Assembly: GCA_902765215.1 (NCBI GenBank) | Contig: CACWZA010000015.1 | Location: 1 to 40,565 of the forward strand | Direction: 5' to 3' | Source: an uncultured bacterium | GTDB taxonomy: Bacteria > Cyanobacteriota > Vampirovibrionia > Gastranaerophilales > Gastranaerophilaceae | DNA length: 40,565 nucleotides | Part shown: piece after piece, positions 8,770 to 17,079 of the stretch | Position numbering within the stretch: the stretch's first letter is position 1 | How the letters are laid out: every line of letters begins with the position of its first letter | Position numbers and translations under genes: made by a program | Notes under the pieces: generated by a model | Seen by the model: the letters and a program-made list of their open reading frames with translations, nothing else | Told to the model about the DNA's origin: nothing | Database searches by the model: none

Positions 8770-8797
8770 ATTATAGTATAACTCTTTTTTCTGTTCA
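8770..8797 (-). promoter_or_regulatory. Promoter of ribF, probably giving a leaderless mRNA
   Basis: Reading the minus strand: TGAACA (8797-8792), 16-nt spacer, TATAAT (8775-8770), then ATTTTT and the ATG. The expected start of transcription falls at or within a base or two of the initiation codon. Confidence 0.5.
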
Positions 8798-8836
8798 CTA
8801 AAATATTGAGAATTTATTAATTATTGTGAACTGTAT

Positions 8837-8865
8837 TTGTGAATATATTGTTTGTATGCTATTAT
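8837..8865 (+). promoter_or_regulatory. Promoter of GH13-clan gene
   Basis: TTGTGA (8837-8842), 17-nt spacer, TATTAT (8860-8865), with TGC at 8857-8859 forming an extended -10. AAAGGAG follows at about 8874-8879. Confidence 0.55.
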
Positions 8866-8889
8866 TCAAGAAAAAGGAGTTATGTTATT

Positions 8890-11172
8890 ATGTTAGATTT
8901 TTTATTTAAGAAGAAAGCTGATACGAACAGATGTCAGTCGGTAAATGAGTTTTATCTCCAGTTAAAGAAATTGTATAATACTGAATCTGTTGATGAAGGC
9001 AGACGCAACTATATTGTCGGCCTTATGCATGAGTACGGTTATATACCATATTCTTATTCAAAAGCTTGTGCTGAATTATCTGATGAAGAAGTTCTGATTG
9101 CCGTAGAAGAAAAATGGAAACAAAATGGAGTACTGATTAATGGTTCATTGAAGTTTAATAATTCAAGCGTATTGGCTCGTAATAATGTAACTAATTCAAA
9201 ATGGATACAAAAAGAAGGTCATGATATAAAACTGATTAACCTTGCAGGTTTGGGTGATAATTCAGCAGAACATACAGGGGTGATGATTAACTGGTTAAGA
9301 CAGTTGGCAATATTGCCTACGGGGAATCTGAATGCAGGTATATTTAATACGACTATCTACCTGATACCGTTCCATCCTCGTGATTTTGGCTGTGCATATT
9401 TGCCTACATCATCAGATGCAAGTCCTGCTCTTGAAGATTCAAGAATAAAAGATTTGACGGGTGCTGATGCAACAGAACAGGTTAGAACATTTATCAATTT
9501 TGCTCAGCTTGCAGGTCACCCTGTTATTTATGATATTCTTCCTCAAACAGGTCGTTTCTCTAAGGCTGTTTTGGCTAACCCGTTTATTGCAAGATGGTAT
9601 GATATCCATGCACTTACTGAAAAACTAGATGCTTCTATTGATAAAGTGGCAATGGAATTAGAAAAAGAATCTGAAGATATTAACCATGACGACATGCAAT
9701 TGGTTAAAGAAATATATAAAACTTCAATGAGAACGGGTACTGCTACTCTGACTGACTATTATAGAGGATTGTATGACAAGCTCGACGAAAGTCTTGTTGA
9801 AGAAAAGAAATATCTTTCTGAACAAATGCTTGAAAAATCTATTCAGGACAGAATTGTGAAGAAGGTCAAATCAATCATTGCCGTAGCGGCAGGCACAAAC
9901 AAAAAACTTGAAGAAAATGAAATAACAAATCAGGGTGTTATTATTCAGTCCCTTATCCACGAAGGTATGTGGCCGGCTCCGGGCGGAGCTTGGTGTTCAT
10001 CAGGTGTTCCTGTTTTTGACAGAATGAGCGAATGTGCATCATTCCCTATGTTTAAACACTATGATTATAAGGGTAAAGATGTTACTGATTTTGCAAACCT
10101 TGATTGTCAGACTCCGTACTATTTTGTTCAACTGGAAAATGGTAAGGAAAACCATGATGTTGTTGTTTATTTCATAAACTATATGAAAAACTTACAGTCA
10201 TATTTCAACTTTGACGGGTTCAGAGTTGACCATATAGATCATATTGTAGACGATGTTTCGGAAAAAGACGGTGTGCCTATCAGTTACCGTGCACCACGAC
10301 ATGTTTTAGGCAAACTTAACTCAGAAATGAAAGAAAATGTATTGTATTTTGCAACCTTAGCTGAATATATGCTTTGGGATAACTTCTACAAAGAATATCA
10401 CAAGGATATGGGCTTTGACTTGCTTTGGGGTAATGATATTGTTTCTCAAAGTTCAAAAACTCCTGAAACTATTGTTGAAGATAATGTCAGATTGTCAAAT
10501 TATAATACGGAATTAGATGCAAACAAGACACCTTTGTCTATTCTTAAAACTTATAACAATCAGGACGGTGAGTTTGAGGCTATCGACAGATATCCGGGAC
10601 AACTTGGTCGTGACGGTGCGTTATTCAAATGGTTTAAGTATAAGTTCTTACCGGGCGGTAGAAACGCTCAGCGTTCTACTTTGTATATTGACGGTGATGA
10701 ATCTTTTACAGAACGCGGTATTGAAGAAGTTATCGGCTCTGAAGTTGCAATGAAACGTAATTGTGACGAAGAATTTTATAAGAGATTTGATGCTATCGAC
10801 AGATTTGTTAAAAACTGCGATATAATCACCGATGGGGAAGCACATATTATCAGACAGGATGATGACGGCTTTGTTGCTTGGCAGATTTCAAAGACAGAGT
10901 CTAAAAATTCACTCCTGATTATGGCTAACTATTCTTCTCCGACAGAAAAATTCCTTGTAGAAGAAAACGAAAGTTCTTATACGGAAATAAGAGAAGGCAG
11001 AGAAGTATTTGATAAGAATATTGTATTGCCGTGTGATTATCAGTTGGTTGCAGAATATAAATTTAACGGTACTGATTATGTTCCTGAAGATTTGTGTGAA
11101 CCAATGACTGAAATCACAATGAATAAGCTGATGCCTGCCGAATACAAAATTTATCTTATGAATCAGGTTTAA
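8890..11172 (+). CDS. Divergent alpha-amylase-clan (GH13-like) glycoside hydrolase/transferase
   Basis: Probably an intracellular alpha-glucan-acting enzyme; no signal peptide is seen. ATG 8890 is chosen because AAAGGAG lies 10 nt upstream; an in-frame GTG at 8839 lies upstream of the predicted -10. The protein is 760 residues. GH13 landmarks: GFRVDHIDHIV with the presumed nucleophile Asp447, LAEYM with the presumed acid/base Glu492, and TYNNQDG with Asp559 in place of the usual NHD. An N-terminal part (1-130) with no recognised fold precedes the barrel, which starts around IYLIPFHPRDFG (about 159-171). A Lys/Glu-rich helical insertion lies near 250-350, and a beta-sandwich-like C-terminus near 655-760. 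The exact substrate (glycogen, trehalose or sucrose type) cannot be read. The regulator gene follows 10 nt downstream. Confidence 0.8.
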   Translation: MLDFLFKKKADTNRCQSVNEFYLQLKKLYNTESVDEGRRNYIVGLMHEYGYIPYSYSKACAELSDEEVLIAVEEKWKQNGVLINGSLKFNNSSVLARNNVTNSKWIQKEGHDIKLINLAGLGDNSAEHTGVMINWLRQLAILPTGNLNAGIFNTTIYLIPFHPRDFGCAYLPTSSDASPALEDSRIKDLTGADATEQVRTFINFAQLAGHPVIYDILPQTGRFSKAVLANPFIARWYDIHALTEKLDASIDKVAMELEKESEDINHDDMQLVKEIYKTSMRTGTATLTDYYRGLYDKLDESLVEEKKYLSEQMLEKSIQDRIVKKVKSIIAVAAGTNKKLEENEITNQGVIIQSLIHEGMWPAPGGAWCSSGVPVFDRMSECASFPMFKHYDYKGKDVTDFANLDCQTPYYFVQLENGKENHDVVVYFINYMKNLQSYFNFDGFRVDHIDHIVDDVSEKDGVPISYRAPRHVLGKLNSEMKENVLYFATLAEYMLWDNFYKEYHKDMGFDLLWGNDIVSQSSKTPETIVEDNVRLSNYNTELDANKTPLSILKTYNNQDGEFEAIDRYPGQLGRDGALFKWFKYKFLPGGRNAQRSTLYIDGDESFTERGIEEVIGSEVAMKRNCDEEFYKRFDAIDRFVKNCDIITDGEAHIIRQDDDGFVAWQISKTESKNSLLIMANYSSPTEKFLVEENESSYTEIREGREVFDKNIVLPCDYQLVAEYKFNGTDYVPEDLCEPMTEITMNKLMPAEYKIYLMNQV

Positions 11173-11182
11173 GGGGTGTTTA

Positions 11183-11587
11183 ATGGATACGTTAGCATCT
11201 TTTGTACAAAAAACACGAGATAATTTGGGTATGTCAGCCAGAGGCTTGGCAAAAAAGGCTAATATAGATTTATCAATAATAGAAGATATAGAATCGGGGA
11301 AGGATTTATTCCTCCCCGTTACTATTCGTCAAAAACTGGCGAAAGCATTAAGATGTTCTTTAGAAGATTTGATTGCTCTTGAGAGGGGATATCAGGATAT
11401 AGTTGTCAGTGATGATGTTATTATGTCAATAAGGCAGAGAATTCTCAATCACGAAACGGATATTGCCTGTCCTAAGTGTGGGCAGCCGTTAGTTGTGAGA
11501 ATTGCCAAAATGTATGATCTTGAGGACAATCTGGTACTGCAGCCAAAAGCACATTGCAGTAAGTGTGTATTTCAATTAAGAGATTAG
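11183..11587 (+). CDS. XRE-type HTH protein with C-terminal zinc ribbon
   Basis: A small putative DNA-binding regulator of 134 residues. Residues about 5-65 form a Cro/C1-type helix-turn-helix (LGMSARGLAKKANIDLSIIEDIESG). The C-terminal part has two paired-cysteine knuckles, CPKCGQ (about 95-100) and CSKC (about 125-128), a zinc-ribbon arrangement that may bind metal or sense redox state. AAGGGG precedes the ATG. It lies between the GH13-like gene (10 nt) and the TPR-glycosyltransferase gene (2 nt), so it is probably co-transcribed. Whether it regulates these genes is inference. Confidence 0.8.
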   Translation: MDTLASFVQKTRDNLGMSARGLAKKANIDLSIIEDIESGKDLFLPVTIRQKLAKALRCSLEDLIALERGYQDIVVSDDVIMSIRQRILNHETDIACPKCGQPLVVRIAKMYDLEDNLVLQPKAHCSKCVFQLRD

Positions 11588-11589
11588 AC

Positions 11590-13254
11590 TTGGAAGAAAG
11601 AAAGCTTGTTGTTATAAAACCAATAGAAGACAGGATTCCCTATGATGTGTATACGGAATTAGAGGGAATTATTTGGGATGAAGTAAATAAACTTCAGGAC
11701 CCCGAAGGTTTTATGGAGCCTTATATGTATCCTTTTGAAAAACTGGAAGAGATAGCGAACTCTGACAATTTTGAGTATAAAGAGAGTATAAGGGCAATGG
11801 CTGATGATTTATGGTCAAAAGAAGAGTGGCTTAATGCTCTGTTGGTTTATTATATCCTGATGCATATAGTTTCTTATATGCCTACAGATTTCTATAAGTT
11901 GGCTTATTCATTGGCTAAACTTCACAGAAAAGACGAGGCTCTGAAGCTGATAAAAGTATATGAGCCGTTATCAGCAAATAAGAAGGTAACTTGTCACGCT
12001 ATAGGAAACTTTTATTATACGGCCTTAGATATGCCTTTGAGGGCAATAGAGTACTTTGAAAAATATACTGAGTTTGATCCTGAAAACGCAAATGTATATA
12101 ACACTCTTGGCCATTTGTATTCAAGAGTAGATGATGAAGTTTCAAGAAAAAAACAAACTGCTGCCTTGTTAAAAGCGGATGAGTTAAAGCCAAACGACCC
12201 TGTTATTGTAAAAAGTCTGCTTACAATGTATGAGAAACGACATGATACAGAAAAGGTTAAGGAACTGTATCCAAAACTGATTTCTATCTCTCCGAGTCCT
12301 CGCCATTCGTTGAACTATGGGTTGTATTTAATGAGTTGGGGTGAACTTAATGAGGGCGGTAAATATTTTGCCGAAAGGTTTGATTTGGAAAAATATCCTG
12401 TCGGTTATCCTAAAACCTTTTTAAACGGCCCTTTAAAATGGAATTTTAAGGACGATATTTCTGATAAATTGCTTGTCGTTCACTATGAAGAAGGTTTTGG
12501 TGATTCTATTATGTACGGTCGTTTCCTGCCGTTACTGAAACAATATGCAAGAAAGACTGTATTGATTGTTCAAAAACCGCTTGCAAATTTGTTCAAACAA
12601 TCCCCTGTTTTGTCTGACGGGGTTGAGATACTGACTGATATCAAAGAATTTATAGGGAAGTATAACAAGGAAAACTATACTCACATTCCGATGTTGGATA
12701 TGCCTTATCCGCTTGGGGTAGACAGGCATTTTATTCCGTTTACGGATAAGTATTTAGTCGCTCAAAAACCTAAAAAATATGACAATAAAAAAGTTAATAT
12801 CGGGATTGCGTATAGCGGGGATGCGTCTGCTAATTATAACGGCAGAGATATTATGCTGACGAAGTTTTATGATATAGCAAAACTTGACGGGGTTCAGGTA
12901 TATTCTTTACAGGTCGGGGATAGGCTCAGACAGATTGATGATGTTCCAAAAGATATTTCAATTGTTGATTTGGGAAAAGATTTTAAAGATTTTACTGATA
13001 CTGCAAATGCGGTTGCGGGTTTAGATTTGGTTATATCAAGTGATAATGTTATATTAAATCTGGCAGGTGCGTTGGGTGTCAGAACTTACGGGGTATTTAA
13101 CAAATACCCGAATTACAGATGGTTTGATTTAACGGGGGATAATGTTGTCTGGTATGAGTCCGTAAAACCGTTTCAGTGTGAGGAAGAAAACGACTGGGCA
13201 TCTGTTATGGAAAAGGTAAAAGAGGCTGTTGTTTCAGAGTTTTTAAATAAGTAA
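11590..13254 (+). CDS. TPR protein with GT9-like glycosyltransferase domain
   Basis: A predicted cytoplasmic glycosyltransferase with N-terminal tetratricopeptide repeats. From the TTG at 11590 it has 554 residues; an in-frame GTG at 11563 inside the previous gene is an alternative. Helical TPR pairs span about 70-270 (for example FYYTALDMPLRAIEYFEKY and VYNTLGHLYSR). The segment VVHYEEGFGDSIMYGRFLPLL (about 295-315) is typical of TPR-linked, heptosyltransferase-like enzymes, followed by a second Rossmann half ending with GLDLVISSDNVILNLAGALG, in which the family usually has D-T/S-x-x-x-H-L-A. The His is replaced here by Leu/Asn, so acceptor chemistry may differ. The DUF4422 gene follows by 10 nt. 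Confidence 0.75.
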   Translation: MEERKLVVIKPIEDRIPYDVYTELEGIIWDEVNKLQDPEGFMEPYMYPFEKLEEIANSDNFEYKESIRAMADDLWSKEEWLNALLVYYILMHIVSYMPTDFYKLAYSLAKLHRKDEALKLIKVYEPLSANKKVTCHAIGNFYYTALDMPLRAIEYFEKYTEFDPENANVYNTLGHLYSRVDDEVSRKKQTAALLKADELKPNDPVIVKSLLTMYEKRHDTEKVKELYPKLISISPSPRHSLNYGLYLMSWGELNEGGKYFAERFDLEKYPVGYPKTFLNGPLKWNFKDDISDKLLVVHYEEGFGDSIMYGRFLPLLKQYARKTVLIVQKPLANLFKQSPVLSDGVEILTDIKEFIGKYNKENYTHIPMLDMPYPLGVDRHFIPFTDKYLVAQKPKKYDNKKVNIGIAYSGDASANYNGRDIMLTKFYDIAKLDGVQVYSLQVGDRLRQIDDVPKDISIVDLGKDFKDFTDTANAVAGLDLVISSDNVILNLAGALGVRTYGVFNKYPNYRWFDLTGDNVVWYESVKPFQCEEENDWASVMEKVKEAVVSEFLNK

Positions 13255-13264
13255 GGAATCGTTA

Positions 13265-14545
13265 ATGGGTAATGGACAATTAAAAATATTTCTTTCATAT
13301 CATAAAAATACGCCTGTGTATAAATCGGAAATTTTTCAGCCGATTCATGTAGGGGCGGTTTTGCACGATTATGCTTTAGATTTTGCGCAGAATGATGATG
13401 CGGGCAAAAATATTTCCGAATTAAACCCGTATTATTGTGAATTAACAGGGCATTATTGGGTGCTGAAAAACTATCTTCCGACTTGTGATGATGAATATAT
13501 CGGCTTTGCTCACTACAGACGGTTACCGGATTTGATGAATATATCAGAGGAGGATACTCCCTCTATATACGGAATGAATTATTCGGAGTCTTTGGCATTT
13601 TTTAGTCAGTTAAACAGTGCAGGGCTTTCTCAGTATTTGTCAAAATATGATGTCGTTCTTCCTTGTACCTGTTATATGTATGAAAACACAGTTAACCCTA
13701 TGTTGAGAGAGGATATGGAGCATTATAATCTGTATGACCATTTCTGCCTTGAGCATAAAAACGACCTCCTCGATACCTTAAAAGCAGTCTTTATGCTTGT
13801 TTATCCTGATGACGTCCCCGTTTTAGAAGAATGTTATAAATCAGAGAAGTCGCATTTTTATAATATTTACTATATGAAAACTGAATTATTAAAGGATTTT
13901 CTTGAATGGCAGTTTGAAATATTGGAATATATGAATCAGGCAATAGGCGGCTGGGCGCAGATAAAATATAACAGAATGGCAGGGTTTGTCGCCGAATTAC
14001 TGATAAATGTGTGGTTAAAACTTGAAAGAAATAAAAACCTGAAGATAGGTTATGCGCCTATATATATGATTGATTTTGAGGCTGAATATATTCAGAAGGC
14101 AAATGAATACCATTCTCAGGGGTTATTTAATGAGGCAATCGGGGAGTTGAAGAAATTGCTTGAAGTCGCATCTGATAACTTCTCTGTTGCGTTTTCAATA
14201 GCAGAATTGTCGCTTGCTGTTAATAATGTTGCACAATCAAAGGAATATTTTACGGTTTCTTCTGAGTTTGCATACAGGGCGGATGATTATTTCAGACTTG
14301 CAATGCTATCTGCTCATTATCCTGATGCTGACTATGCCAAAACTTCAGAGTTGTATGAAAAGGCTATTAACGCACAGCCTGATGAGAAGTTCTACGCATC
14401 ATCGTACCTTGCTTTCTCTGAACAGCTTCACGATATAAATATGAGTGCTCAGGCATGGAAGTTTCTGCTCAATTTTGAGCTGACACCTGAAGAAAAAGAA
14501 CAATACGAAAAATTTAAAAAAGTGTATGATATGGTAAATAAGTAA
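13265..14545 (+). CDS. DUF4422 glycosyltransferase-like protein with C-terminal TPRs
   Basis: Residues about 6-265 match the DUF4422 pattern found in capsule and polysaccharide loci: LSYHKNTPV, then GKNISELNPYYCELTGHYWVLKN (about 48-70) and YIGFAHYRRLPD (about 79-90). The remainder (about 270-426) is helical and TPR-like (YHSQGLFNEAIGELKKLLEVA and repeats). The domain order is the mirror image of the upstream gene (TPR then GT). The probable role is transfer of a sugar to a surface polymer. No membrane segment or signal peptide is visible. Donor and acceptor are unknown. Confidence 0.75.
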   Translation: MGNGQLKIFLSYHKNTPVYKSEIFQPIHVGAVLHDYALDFAQNDDAGKNISELNPYYCELTGHYWVLKNYLPTCDDEYIGFAHYRRLPDLMNISEEDTPSIYGMNYSESLAFFSQLNSAGLSQYLSKYDVVLPCTCYMYENTVNPMLREDMEHYNLYDHFCLEHKNDLLDTLKAVFMLVYPDDVPVLEECYKSEKSHFYNIYYMKTELLKDFLEWQFEILEYMNQAIGGWAQIKYNRMAGFVAELLINVWLKLERNKNLKIGYAPIYMIDFEAEYIQKANEYHSQGLFNEAIGELKKLLEVASDNFSVAFSIAELSLAVNNVAQSKEYFTVSSEFAYRADDYFRLAMLSAHYPDADYAKTSELYEKAINAQPDEKFYASSYLAFSEQLHDINMSAQAWKFLLNFELTPEEKEQYEKFKKVYDMVNK

Positions 14546-14766
14546 TTTATACCTTTGTTTTTAGTTTATTTATCAGTTAAGTCCTTTCTTTCGGACATGT
14601 GTTGTTGTGGATGTTTTTAATCGTATATATTTTCGCTTTTAGTATATTTACTCGGAAAAATTATATTAATATTTGTAAAGATGGTTACAAAATCACTAAA
14701 GTTTTTCTAAAATAGTCCGTCATATAAATTGTTGTTAAAATAAATTATTATGATTAGGGGTACGTA

Positions 14767-15273
14767 ATGTCAATAAATTCAATTAACGGTTTCAACAGTG
14801 TACAGTTTGGGGGAGCACAAGCAGATCCGATTAAACCGGAAACACGTCAAAAACTGAAAGAATTGGGTATTGATGAAAAGAGTGTTAAGACTGAAACTCA
14901 GGCTCAGTTAAAAATTCACGAAAAAGCAGAAGAAATTAAAAAACAAATAAATGAGCAAATGCAGGCTCAAACTGCTTCTCAGCAGCAGGGTGCTCAGGCA
15001 GGCAGCATATTTGCTCAGCAACCGCAACAAGTTCAACCAAATCAGGGTGTTGAAAAAGTTGATGGTATTAAACAATCTCAACAAATTCAACAGCCAAAAG
15101 GTATTGAACAACAACACGCACTAAATAATCAACAACAAGGCAACGAACATGTGAAAGCTATGGCAGGTGCTAATGCTCCTCAACAAGCTGAACAAATCCC
15201 TCAAAATCAACCGTTTGAGTTGGATAAAGACTTAGTTGCAATGTACAACAAAATTAAATTAGGTATGTTATAA
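14767..15273 (+). CDS. Gln-rich low-complexity hypothetical protein
   Basis: This 168-residue protein has no recognised family. Residues 1-18 carry a short N-terminal element FNSVQFGGAQ; related F-x-G elements occur near the N-termini of the proteins at 17080 and 22075. Residues 20-65 are a charged helix, 65-150 are Gln/Ala/Pro low complexity (over 30 Gln), and 155-168 form a short ordered tail. There is no hydrophobic segment. TAGGGGT precedes the ATG. A terminator follows at 15309. It could be a secreted or surface-associated linker protein, but this is a guess. Confidence 0.75.
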   Translation: MSINSINGFNSVQFGGAQADPIKPETRQKLKELGIDEKSVKTETQAQLKIHEKAEEIKKQINEQMQAQTASQQQGAQAGSIFAQQPQQVQPNQGVEKVDGIKQSQQIQQPKGIEQQHALNNQQQGNEHVKAMAGANAPQQAEQIPQNQPFELDKDLVAMYNKIKLGML

Positions 15274-15308
15274 TCAAGACTTTTCATAATTTTCTCCTAT
15301 ATAAATAG

Positions 15309-15342
15309 GCACTTCCTGTAGAGGCGGTGCTTTATTTTTTTT
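15309..15342 (+). terminator. Intrinsic terminator
   Basis: GCAC (15309-15312) pairs with GTGC (15327-15330), with an inner CCT/AGG helix and a GTAG loop. A T-rich tract (TTTATTTTTTTT) follows. It ends the Gln-rich gene transcript. Confidence 0.7.
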
Positions 15343-15350
15343 GTAACACG

Positions 15351-15379
15351 TTGATTAATGTTTGAAAAATTTATATAAT
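15351..15379 (+). promoter_or_regulatory. Promoter upstream of 15408-aroA
   Basis: TTGATT (15351-15356), exactly 17 nt, then a perfect TATAAT (15374-15379). It lies directly after a terminator and 28 nt before the next ATG. Confidence 0.65.
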
Positions 15380-15407
15380 AATAGCCGTAATCCCATAGGA
15401 GATTGTT

Positions 15408-15785
15408 ATGTTTAATTTTATCAATAACTTCTTTCGTTCTGCAGAGCAGCAGGCTGTAGAAAGTTCTACTTCGAGTGATGACGGAAAACAGAAGAAGGAA
15501 CAGGAAGAAAAGAAGAAGGAGAAAAAATATTTAGAGCAGGAGGAACCTGATGAAGTCAGAATCGGCGGTCGTCCTGAACTAACCGAAGAAGAAATATGGG
15601 CTTTGCTTAGGGATTATGTTAATAAGCTTAAGGCTTCAAATGCCGATAATGAAAAAGTTTGCAATAAACTGGATAAATTCTATGAAAACTTTAATATGAA
15701 AAGATTTATGAAAAATAACCCTCATATGACACATCCGGACTTTTATATGGTAATATATAACGAAACGGCGTCTATTGTAGATTAG
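15408..15785 (+). CDS. Small charged hypothetical protein
   Basis: A 125-residue protein of unknown function. The N-terminal MFNFINNFF is a short amphipathic, possibly membrane-touching helix. Residues about 25-52 are a Lys/Glu tract, likely a charged single helix, and the C-terminal 75 residues form a helical domain (TEEEIWALLRDYVNKL and onward). AGGAG sits 6 nt before the ATG. It lies 12 nt before aroA, so they are co-transcribed, but no functional link can be shown. Confidence 0.75.
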   Translation: MFNFINNFFRSAEQQAVESSTSSDDGKQKKEQEEKKKEKKYLEQEEPDEVRIGGRPELTEEEIWALLRDYVNKLKASNADNEKVCNKLDKFYENFNMKRFMKNNPHMTHPDFYMVIYNETASIVD

Positions 15786-15797
15786 TAAAGAAATAAT

Positions 15798-17078
15798 ATG
15801 GTTGATGTAAAAGTAGCAAAGAATAAAAACGGTTTAAAAGGTTCTGTCGTGATCCCGTCGGATAAGTCGATATCGCACAGGTCTGTTATGTTTTCATCAC
15901 TTGCTAAGGGAAAGAGTGTTATTCATAACTTTTCTCACGGTGCCGATTGTATATCAACAATGAATTTGTTTAAAAATTTAGGAGTTGAGATAACAAGAAC
16001 AGAAGATAAAACACTTGAAGTAGTATCATCGGGCAGACTGTCAGCTAAGACTCCTGATCTCAATTGCGGTAATTCGGGTACTACAATGAGGTTATGTTCA
16101 GGAATTTTGGCAGGTCAGGACTTTGATACAATCCTTTTTGGTGACGAAAGTCTGTCTAAAAGACCGATGAAAAGGGTTATAACCCCGCTTGAAATGATGG
16201 GGGCAAAGATTATATCAAATGACGGTAAAGCACCGCTTAAAATCTTTGGCAGTCCGTTGACGGGAATAAAATACGAGTCGCCGATTGCATCTGCTCAGGT
16301 TAAATCTTGTGTTCTTCTTGCAGGTTTGAATGCAGAAGGAGTGACAACGGTTGTTGAGCCGTATCTTTCCAGAAACCATACTGAGTTATTGCTCGATTAT
16401 ATGCGAGCAGATATTGTTTATTCCGGTAACGAAGTTACCGTTAAAAAATCAGAGTTAGAACCTAAGGTGATTGATGTTGCGGGCGATATATCATCATCAG
16501 CTTACTTTATTGTTGCTGCCTTGATTGTTCCAAATTCTGATATAGTGATAAAAAATGTTGGTTTGAATCCGACCAGAACGGGTATTATAGATGTTGTGAA
16601 ACGGATGGGCGGTAATATTGAGATATTATCGCAGGATAAAGTTTCAGGCGAACAGGTTGGGGATATCAGGGTTAAATATTCTGATTTGAAAGGCTGCAGT
16701 ATTTCGGGAGCAGATATTCCTCGTTTGATTGACGAACTTCCTGTTATTGCACTTTTGGCGACACAGGCAGAGGGTGAAACAGTTATATCCGATGCGCAGG
16801 ATTTGAGAAAAAAAGAATCAGACAGAATAACAACAGTTGCAAACGGGTTGAAATCACTCGGCGCTGATGTCGAAGAAAAAGAGGACGGATTTATTATCCA
16901 TGGTAAGACGGATTTAACAGGCGGTGCAGAGCTTGAAGTTTTCCATGACCACAGACTTGCGATGACTTATTATGTTGCGGGTTTGATATGTGAAAATGAA
17001 ATTCTTATAAAAGAATTTGAATGGGTAAATATTTCCTTCCCTGAGTTTGAAAAGTTATTTAACAACCTTTTTGTTTAG
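15798..17078 (+). CDS. aroA: 3-phosphoshikimate 1-carboxyvinyltransferase (EPSP synthase)
   Basis: It joins shikimate-3-phosphate and phosphoenolpyruvate to EPSP in aromatic amino acid synthesis. The 426-residue length is normal. Signatures: PSDKSISHRS (20-29) with Lys23/Arg28, LNCGNSGTTMRL (about 90-101), DESLSKRPMKR (about 116-126), SAQVKSCVLLAGL (about 157-169) and the C-terminal LRKKESDRI plus HDHRLAMT. These are all the binding regions expected for an active enzyme. It converges on the 452-residue hypothetical gene with a single base between stop codons. Confidence 0.97.
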   Translation: MVDVKVAKNKNGLKGSVVIPSDKSISHRSVMFSSLAKGKSVIHNFSHGADCISTMNLFKNLGVEITRTEDKTLEVVSSGRLSAKTPDLNCGNSGTTMRLCSGILAGQDFDTILFGDESLSKRPMKRVITPLEMMGAKIISNDGKAPLKIFGSPLTGIKYESPIASAQVKSCVLLAGLNAEGVTTVVEPYLSRNHTELLLDYMRADIVYSGNEVTVKKSELEPKVIDVAGDISSSAYFIVAALIVPNSDIVIKNVGLNPTRTGIIDVVKRMGGNIEILSQDKVSGEQVGDIRVKYSDLKGCSISGADIPRLIDELPVIALLATQAEGETVISDAQDLRKKESDRITTVANGLKSLGADVEEKEDGFIIHGKTDLTGGAELEVFHDHRLAMTYYVAGLICENEILIKEFEWVNISFPEFEKLFNNLFV

Positions 17079-17079
17079 T

